Positions 62,701-64,000 of a DNA stretch of 64,000 nt are shown one piece after another. The translations under genes and the position numbers were made by a program. Source of the stretch: Euleptes europaea (taxonomy: Eukaryota; Chordata; Lepidosauria; Squamata; Sphaerodactylidae); contig NC_079321.1 of assembly GCF_029931775.1 (NCBI RefSeq), positions 11,141,001-11,205,000 on the forward strand, written 5' to 3'. The stretch's first letter is position 1, and every line of letters begins with the position of its first letter. Below the pieces are notes generated by a model that saw only the letters and a program-made list of their open reading frames with translations, ran no database searches and was not told where the DNA came from.

Positions 62701-63196
62701 TCCAGGGGAGGAAAGGAAGGACCTGAGGCCCAGACCCAGTGCCCCACTGACCCCCGATTCTAAGGCCCAAGAGGAACTAGTGGGGAGAACATGACAGCGG
62801 AGAGGGCAGAGGGCGAACTCTCCCTAGGGGAAACTCACACCTAGACTTATGCGCAGCCCTGGAAACTTGAGAGCAAAGAAGGTTTCCCTTGCTGCAGTAC
62901 TTTTATTACTGTGATCTTCCGTTTTTGTTCGGACCAGGGACAGCAGAGGAGTCAGTGATTCTTGTTTTACTCACCGGTCCAGTTCTGGGTAGCCCTGGGT
63001 ACTTCCAACTCAGACTCTGCTCCGTTTGGGGTCTTTTGGGTCTTGTACCACCTGCTGTCGATATTTGGAAAAAGGTTTCCATTTTGGATTTCCCAGCTGA
63101 CTCTGTCATAATTGCTGACATCGCTCCGGCAGCTCAGGGAGAAATTATGCCCCTGAGAAACCTGGCCATTTGCGCTTGATACAAGGGTCACGTTTG
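41676..63196 (-). CDS. ADGRF5: Adhesion G-protein-coupled receptor F5 (GPR116), 3' ten exons
   Basis: This encodes an adhesion GPCR known in mammals for control of lung surfactant and for Gq-type signalling. Exons, in transcript order, are 63196-62975, 61144-60923, 56983-56828, 54558-54368, 51237-51058, 48583-47207, 45132-45091, 44991-44932, 43204-43120 and 41752-41676. They join in phase into about 870 codons that follow human ADGRF5 from its last Ig-like domain through GAIN, GPS, seven helices and tail to the stop. The GPS reads CSCDHLTSFSMLM, with cleavage expected between L and T, leaving TSFSMLM as tethered agonist. The N-terminal exons (signal, SEA, earlier Ig domains) lie beyond the right edge. 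It converges on MEP1A, as in mammals. The reading frame shows no defect. Confidence 0.96.
41803..42011 (+). mobile_element. hAT-like MITE
   Basis: TAGGGTTGCC and GGCAACCCTA ends; it lies 50 bp upstream of the last ADGRF5 exon's acceptor. Confidence 0.8.
42012..42422. other. ADGRF5 intron, no recognised content
   Basis: Nothing recognised apart from a possible worn L2-type tail around 42170-42300 (ATACATTTCTTTCTCCAAGG, CACTGCAACACTGTAAGG). Confidence 0.3.
42423..42600 (+). repeat. tRNA-Ala-like SINE
   Basis: AGCTGTGGCTCAGTGGCAAA, GTTTGGCATGCAGCAGGTCC and CCAGGTTCAAACCCCGG. Confidence 0.82.
42744..42955 (+). repeat. tRNA-Ala-like SINE
   Basis: GTGTCACGGCTCAGTGGTAG, TTTGATATGCAGAAGGTCCC, then the tail GGCAGCTTCAAGTGTTCATG. 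Confidence 0.82.
43120..43204 (-). CDS. ADGRF5: ADGRF5 exon: cytoplasmic tail
   Basis: The exon reads SSSQGLSAPMISISSPFSRA then FNCMFGKAG (human SLGSSTPVFSMSSPISRRFNNLFGKTG). The acceptor is GTCTTGCAG; the donor GCAG|GTAAGT leaves phase 1. Confidence 0.93.
43250..43432 (+). repeat. 5S rRNA-derived SINE, worn
   Basis: AATCTCGTGAGATTTCAGAA, GCTAAGCGGGATCAGTGCTT and TTGTGACTTGATGGCAC. Confidence 0.72.
43437..43735 (-). repeat. Sauria SINE, nearly full length
   Basis: GTAAAGGTAAAGGTCCCCTG (BovB-like tail) through CATCCCGACGTTTACTAGGC and AACCTCGGAAGGATGGAAGG to the tRNA-like head ending GTGCCACAGGGCTC. The family is restricted to squamates, which supports the host assignment. Confidence 0.82.
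43760..43965 (+). repeat. 5S rRNA-derived SINE
   Basis: GGGGGCATGGTATAGCCCGA, TCTCGTCGGATCTTGGAAGC and TAAGCAGGGTCACTACTTGG. This copy keeps the upstream 5S part best. Confidence 0.82.
44275..44483 (+). mobile_element. hAT-like MITE
   Basis: TAGGGTTGCC and GGCAACCCTA ends, full-length. Confidence 0.8.
44932..44991 (-). CDS. ADGRF5: ADGRF5 microexon: cytoplasmic tail
   Basis: Twenty codons read VREALVKKCSLPRWSSQTSK (human VQEALLNKFSLSRWSSQHSK). The exon runs from ACCTGCAG to AAAG|GTAACG in phase 0. Confidence 0.94.
45091..45132 (-). CDS. ADGRF5: ADGRF5 microexon: end of helix 7
   Basis: Fourteen codons read GLFILLFGILWDRK (human GLFILLFGCLWDLK). The acceptor is TATTTTACAG and the donor AAAG|GTAGGA; both borders are phase 0. 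Confidence 0.95.
45212..45517 (-). repeat. tRNA-derived SINE-A
   Basis: AAGAAGAAGAGTCGGTTTTT to TTAACCACTACACCACGCTG. It begins 80 bp upstream of the helix-7 microexon's acceptor. Confidence 0.82.
45764..45827 (+). mobile_element. hAT-like MITE, right-end scrap
   Basis: GCTCCGCCCCTAAAACCTCC to ACCTGGCAACCCTA. Confidence 0.6.
45945..46190 (-). repeat. tRNA-derived SINE-A variant
   Basis: TAGAAGAAGAGCTGGGTTTT to CCGCTCTTAACCACTACACC. Confidence 0.77.
46540..46745 (+). mobile_element. CR1-type LINE 3' end
   Basis: GGATACTAGTCATGATGCAT to GATCCAGCATGGCTTTTCTT. Confidence 0.8.
46746..47206. other. ADGRF5 intron, no recognised content
   Basis: I searched it for the missing helix-7 exon, which proved to lie at 45091-45132. 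Nothing else is recognised. Confidence 0.35.
47207..48583 (-). CDS. ADGRF5: ADGRF5 large exon: GAIN, GPS and helices 1 to 7
   Basis: This single 1377-nt exon (459 codons, phase 0 on both sides) begins NFLSTVDTVINAPTDTWSPI. It carries the GAIN beta-sandwich, the GPS (VFWNFNFSGDRGDWDSSGC, then CSCDHLTSFSMLM) and helices from YITYIGVGVSILSLVVCIVI to FHIIFNVFNAFQ. The conserved helix-6 stretch SIGVLTPLLGLTWGFGLVTI and both cysteines of the helix 3/loop 2 bridge region are intact. The GPS scissile L-T lies at 48008/48007. The donor is CAG|GTAAGT, and helix 7 is finished by the next exon. Confidence 0.97.
48680..49375 (+). mobile_element. L2-type LINE 3' end split by a SINE-A
   Basis: GGAGAGAGGGCCTTTTCAGT before the SINE, then ATGGTTATGAAACAACCTCC and TTACATTGTAAGCTGCCTTC after it, ending in AATAAATG. 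Confidence 0.62.
48823..49130 (-). repeat. tRNA-derived SINE-A
   Basis: AGAAGAAGAAAAAGAAGATT to TTAACCACTATATCACGCTG; it is younger than the L2-type tail it interrupts. Confidence 0.8.
49523..49755. mobile_element. Fold-back element family F1, copy 3
   Basis: GATCTTTTATGCATGCGT and the inner arms CAGCATCCAGAAAA and TTTTCTGGATGCTG are present. It is shorter than copies 1 and 2. Confidence 0.68.
49756..50172. other. ADGRF5 intron, no recognised content
   Basis: 49880-50100 resembles a worn CR1-type 3' region (GGAGTAAAGAAGTATTCCCC, CCCCAAGTTCTAGTACTCTG). Nothing else is recognised. Confidence 0.35.
50173..50619 (+). mobile_element. hAT-like MITE split by SINE-A and L2-type fragments
   Basis: The left half ends GAGAAAACGGCTG. 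The insert (50267-50520) holds a SINE-A head and an L2-type tail, the same junction as at 49131. The MITE resumes ATACCCCATTGAAGTCCCTC and ends GGCAACCCTA. Confidence 0.72.
50824..50925 (-). mobile_element. CR1 LINE, last 100 bp
   Basis: AATCATAGAGTTGGAAGGGA and CAATGCAGGAAATTCACAAC. Confidence 0.78.
51058..51237 (-). CDS. ADGRF5: ADGRF5 exon: GAIN domain helices
   Basis: Sixty codons lie in phase 0 on both sides and include SSPAPSQELPAYLEKLNNTV and LEAVVGILNTISVIPVEAKK. It corresponds to the human SPSQDEMLPTYLKDLS...IINILDLLSTVP segment. It is bounded by CCCTTCTAG and GAA|GTAAGT. Confidence 0.92.
51545..51760 (+). mobile_element. CR1 reverse-transcriptase fragment
   Basis: It translates as ENQHGFCKGKSCLTNLLEFF then VNKHVDNGDPVDIIYLNFQK and AFDK, the classic CR1 RT block. 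It is an isolated piece. Confidence 0.8.
51761..52439. other. ADGRF5 intron, no recognised content
   Basis: No family or frame recognised; a (CCTTT)n-like tract lies at 52396-52415, where the LINE tail begins. Confidence 0.3.
52420..54303 (-). mobile_element. LINE with reverse transcriptase, 5'-truncated, one frame break
   Basis: The minus strand encodes PTGPDPIPYELFKVNSDWWA, IPKSWRHTIIVPIFKKGQRS, GFRRGWSVTDHCLVLSHLAE, MDLKGAFDTIPRERLWLKLS, KGVRKGCLLAPLLFNLYLND and LLYADDAVLLSRTR: RT motifs in order with an intact YADD. A second frame (52750-52457) adds the C-terminal zinc knuckle CPCSSGSIDSLAHALLEC. One frame shift lies around 52.8 kb, and the endonuclease half is absent. It is clearly a non-LTR element. 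I cannot name the clade with confidence; it is unlike the CR1 and BovB pieces in this window. Confidence 0.88.
54368..54558 (-). CDS. ADGRF5: ADGRF5 exon: hormone-receptor-like segment and start of GAIN
   Basis: The exon reads NTIACNRTDIGVGENGIEVV, then RGNITYKCEKHTWVVHRNSC and LSVPVNNLV. Human has ENITCQDPVIGVGEPG and TITYKC. The donor GAG|GTAAGA lies only about 65 bp from the 5' end of a LINE insertion. Confidence 0.93.
54695..54985 (-). mobile_element. CR1-group LINE 3' end, another subfamily
   Basis: AACATAAGAACATACAAAGT, CCCTGCTGGATTGGACCC and CCCAAGGCCCTTCTCTGATG. Confidence 0.65.
55030..55235 (-). repeat. 5S rRNA-derived SINE
   Basis: CTAAATACTAACCAGGGCCG, CCTGCTTAGCTTCTAAGATC and the GGTTTTCAAGGCAAGAGCCA tail. 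Confidence 0.8.
55335..55405 (-). repeat. tRNA-Ala-like SINE, tail only
   Basis: AATGAAGCTGCCTTATTCTG to GTATTGTCTCCTCAGACTGG. Confidence 0.72.
55855..56080 (-). repeat. 5S rRNA-derived SINE
   Basis: GTGGAAAGTGCTGTCGAGTC, GACTTCCTTGGTGGTCTCCC and GCTGAGTTCCAAGATCTGAC. Confidence 0.8.
56398..56690 (-). repeat. tRNA-derived SINE-A
   Basis: A purine tract AGAAGAAGAAGAGGAAGAGG leads into TTGGTTTTTATATGCCGAT. The head end is cut before its CTTAACCACTACACC part. Confidence 0.78.
56828..56983 (-). CDS. ADGRF5: ADGRF5 exon: extracellular segment before GAIN
   Basis: The exon reads GYETEGNFMCYLRTLQFDSC then TAYCEFTNQIDGRVQSLPMS, aligning with the human VCYKHNF...CCHFTNAANN stretch. The acceptor is CTCTGCAG and the donor CGAA|GTAAGT; it is phase 1 on both sides. 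Confidence 0.88.
57195..57620 (-). mobile_element. L2-type LINE 3' end, worn
   Basis: TTCTTCCTTATGGAGCTCAA, GGAGGTAGTTCCAGGATCAC and GCCACTGAAAAGGCCCTGTT. Confidence 0.58.
57652..57845 (-). mobile_element. CR1 LINE 3' end
   Basis: AAAGAATCACAGAGTTGGAA to CATTGCAACTTTCAACACC. Confidence 0.8.
57846..58307. other. ADGRF5 intron, no recognised content
   Basis: C/T-rich sequence without frame or family recognised. Confidence 0.3.
58308..58605. mobile_element. Fold-back element family F3
   Basis: CTAGGGGCTTTCC and GGAAAAGCCCTAG end it. The arms share CAGTTCTGCACATG, TTTGCTCCCTCT and GTCGATT in mirrored order; the axis is near 58455 (CTGCGGATTAAAACTGCAG). Confidence 0.72.
58606..59637. other. ADGRF5 intron, about 1 kb unassigned
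   Basis: A C/T-rich stretch with GGACACAAGCCAAACT at about 58735 and GCTTGTGTCC at about 58810 as an inverted pair. No family is assigned. Confidence 0.3.
59638..59840 (-). repeat. tRNA-derived SINE-A, head missing
   Basis: AGAAGAAGAAGAGTTGGTTT to GGAGGAGTGGGGAAACCAAC. Confidence 0.77.
59895..60370. repeat. Unclassified repeat, sister of 35832-36780, with Sauria SINE scrap
   Basis: It has a GC-rich start, TATCTGCAGATTTAACTGTC and GGGAATTAGATAAATAGA. At 60118-60184, GAGCAGAGCTTGGACTGCAG and CCACTCTGTGCCATGGGGCT are a Sauria SINE head. Confidence 0.45.
60371..60507 (-). repeat. 5S rRNA-derived SINE, tail part
   Basis: AGTGCCATCAAGCTACAGTT, GTTTTCCAGGCAAGAGATGA and GGTGGTCTCCCACCCAAGTA. Confidence 0.7.
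60508..60725 (-). mobile_element. BovB (RTE) LINE 3' coding end
   Basis: The minus strand gives GRQQEKGRPNKRWIDSIKEA then [20 protein letters not shown], followed by the TTGATGGCACTTAACACACA end, the usual last part of BovB. Confidence 0.72.
60923..61144 (-). CDS. ADGRF5: ADGRF5 exon: end of Ig domain and following cysteine-rich segment
   Basis: The exon reads GTYTCTFFQAFLNSSARLTM, closing the Ig fold, then PLPLQQNIIRDPIEATVPCP and VLKCCIPKD. Human has PLPLKLNIMVDPLEATVSC. It is bounded by TTTTTTTAG and CGTG|GTAAGG. Confidence 0.93.
61188..61435 (-). mobile_element. CR1-type LINE 3' end
   Basis: AACATAAGAAAAGCCCTGCT to GCATCCATTTTTACTAGTAG; it begins 45 bp upstream of the ADGRF5 exon acceptor at 61144. 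Confidence 0.82.
61443..61570 (-). mobile_element. CR1-type LINE 3' end, second copy
   Basis: AACATAAGAAAAGCCATGCT to GCAGCATTGTCCTGCCTG, tandem to the previous copy. Confidence 0.8.
61571..61994. other. ADGRF5 intron, no recognised content
   Basis: Ends in GGAGGAGGAGGAG before the SINE-A; otherwise nothing is recognised. Confidence 0.3.
61995..62279 (-). repeat. tRNA-derived SINE-A, cut by a MITE
   Basis: AGAAGAGTTGGTTTTTATAT to TTTGAGTCCACCGC; the CTTAACCACTACACC end is missing where the MITE starts. Confidence 0.8.
62280..62488 (-). mobile_element. hAT-like MITE
   Basis: TAGGGTTGCC and GGCAACCCTA ends, full-length. Confidence 0.8.
62489..62974. other. ADGRF5 intron, GC-rich segment with TATA-like motif
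   Basis: GAAATAAAAGGAGGGCTCCG near 62625 resembles a TATA-type promoter in GC-rich surroundings, directly downstream of the MITE. No transcript or element ends can be defined from sequence. Confidence 0.25.
62975..63196 (-). CDS. ADGRF5: ADGRF5 exon: Ig-like domain
   Basis: The exon contains GQVSQGHNFSLSCRSDVSNY then DRVSWEIQNG and GAESELEVPRATQNWTG, matching the human segment around SDVSNYDEVYW. The acceptor is GTTTTGCCAG and the donor ACCG|GTGAGT; the length is 222 nt. Confidence 0.93.
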
Positions 63197-63686
63197 CTGG
63201 CAAAACATAAAATACATGAGACTCTCTTTAGGATGTGAGCAGGAGTCACAAGTCAGTTGTTGCTCCGTCGAGTTTCGTACACAAAACACAAGACCAGCGA
63301 AAAGCAGCCAAAAGCTGAGCTGCTCATTCAGAAGAACCAGGAGCTAAAGTTCTCCTGCATCACCGGCTTGAAAGCACCCGGGGGGGGAAAGGTGTGTTGG
63401 ATGACTGAATGTTCCCCTTCTGGAAAGTCTTCCCATCCATGGAAAACTAGCACGTTGAAGTTAGACTGCTGTCCTTGACAGGCTAGATTTTCACAATCAA
63501 GGAGTTTTGGAAACAGGTCAGCATTTCAATATGCAATCCCCTCCCTGTGTTCTGAAGGGCCACTTGGGAGAACTATTCCACGTGGTTCCTTGGAATAGTT
63601 TAGTTCTGGTAGCAGAGGAACAAGGTAGGGCGGAGGACACTTTAGTCTGTTCCATCTTGCAATCACAATTCGCACATGGACACACA
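63197..63686. other. ADGRF5 intron, no recognised content
   Basis: No frame with receptor similarity and no repeat family recognised; the next upstream exon lies beyond the window. Confidence 0.3.
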
Positions 63687-63838
63687 GACACATGAAGCTG
63701 CCTTCTACTGAATCAGACCATCACAGTCAGCATTGTCTACTCAGACTGGCAGCAGCTCCCCAGGGTCTCAGGCAGAGGTCTTTCGCATCACCTCCTATCA
63801 GCTACTTTTAACTGGAGGTGCTGGGGATTGAACCTGAC
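63687..63838 (-). repeat. tRNA-Ala-like SINE, head cut
   Basis: ACACATGAAGCTGCCTTCTA to GGGGATTGAACCTG, then it switches directly into a SINE-A. Confidence 0.8.
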
Positions 63839-63839
63839 A

Positions 63840-64000
63840 CGAGTTGGTTTTTATATGCCGATTTTCTCTACCACTTAAGGGAGACTCAAACCGGCTTTCA
63901 ATCACCTTCCCTTCCCCTCCCCACAACAGGCACCCTGTGAGGTAGGTGGGGCTGAGAGAGCTATAACAGAGCTGTAACTTGCCCAAGGTCACCCAGCTGG
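63840..64000 (-). repeat. tRNA-derived SINE-A, runs off the window
   Basis: GAGTTGGTTTTTATATGCCG to AGGTCACCCAGCTGG at the right edge. Confidence 0.8.

Noticed and set aside
62489-62974. Solo LTR or cryptic promoter
   Set aside because: A TATA-like AAATAAAAGG in GC-rich sequence is suggestive, but no paired ends, target duplication or recognisable element parts can be shown.
1-64000. Endogenous retrovirus, CRISPR array, operon or bacterial mobile element
   Set aside because: No regularly spaced repeats, no prokaryotic gene layout, and no recognisable retroviral proteins or paired long terminal repeats were found; the content is that of vertebrate introns and spacers.

Overview
The window is lizard-type (squamate) nuclear DNA. 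It has intron-split host genes with GT/AG splice sites and a very dense load of interspersed repeats. The repeats include a Sauria SINE, BovB (RTE), CR1 and L2-type LINE tails, a 5S-rRNA-derived SINE and several tRNA-derived SINEs, a combination that points to a lepidosaur. Nothing bacterial or plasmid-like is present.

Three host genes are recognisable from their conserved exons. (1) At 1-6.8 kb (+) lies the 3' half of a meprin A alpha-like gene: the end of the MAM domain, the MATH domain, then a tiny terminal exon (6495-6523) with its own stop and an AATAAA at 6811. It carries no inserted, EGF-like or membrane-spanning segment, so it should encode a soluble meprin. (2) At 12,041-37,040 (+) lies a complete 14-exon meprin A subunit alpha gene (MEP1A, 729 codons). 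It has signal peptide, propeptide with aspartate switch, astacin protease ([13 protein letters not shown]), MAM, MATH, inserted segment with an RRKR furin-type site, six-cysteine EGF and a transmembrane helix. (3) At 63,196-41,676 (-) lie ten exons forming the 3' two thirds of ADGRF5 (GPR116): immunoglobulin-like and extracellular segments, GAIN/GPS with an intact CDHLT cleavage site, seven helices and the cytoplasmic tail. Its upstream exons lie beyond the right edge. The tail-to-tail MEP1A/ADGRF5 order matches the arrangement known in human 6p12.

The rest is introns and spacers filled with repeats. The commonest is a roughly 205-bp non-autonomous hAT-like element (ends TAGGGTTGCC...GGCAACCCTA, 8-bp target duplications), with about 25 copies. 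Next come a tRNA-derived SINE ending in a CTT tract (called SINE-A here), a 5S-derived SINE, a tRNA-Ala-like SINE, CR1 3' ends, L2-type tails, three families of fold-back elements, and a reverse-transcriptase-bearing LINE at 52.4-54.3 kb. Many are nested, which gives a readable relative chronology.

The points most worth following are the tandem meprin pair, in which one copy appears secreted through a private terminal exon and the other through a furin site; a perfect 55-bp-arm palindrome with a 14-bp target duplication; and a 119-bp-arm inverted repeat in a MEP1A intron. All gene calls come from comparison with remembered family sequences; no database search was run.
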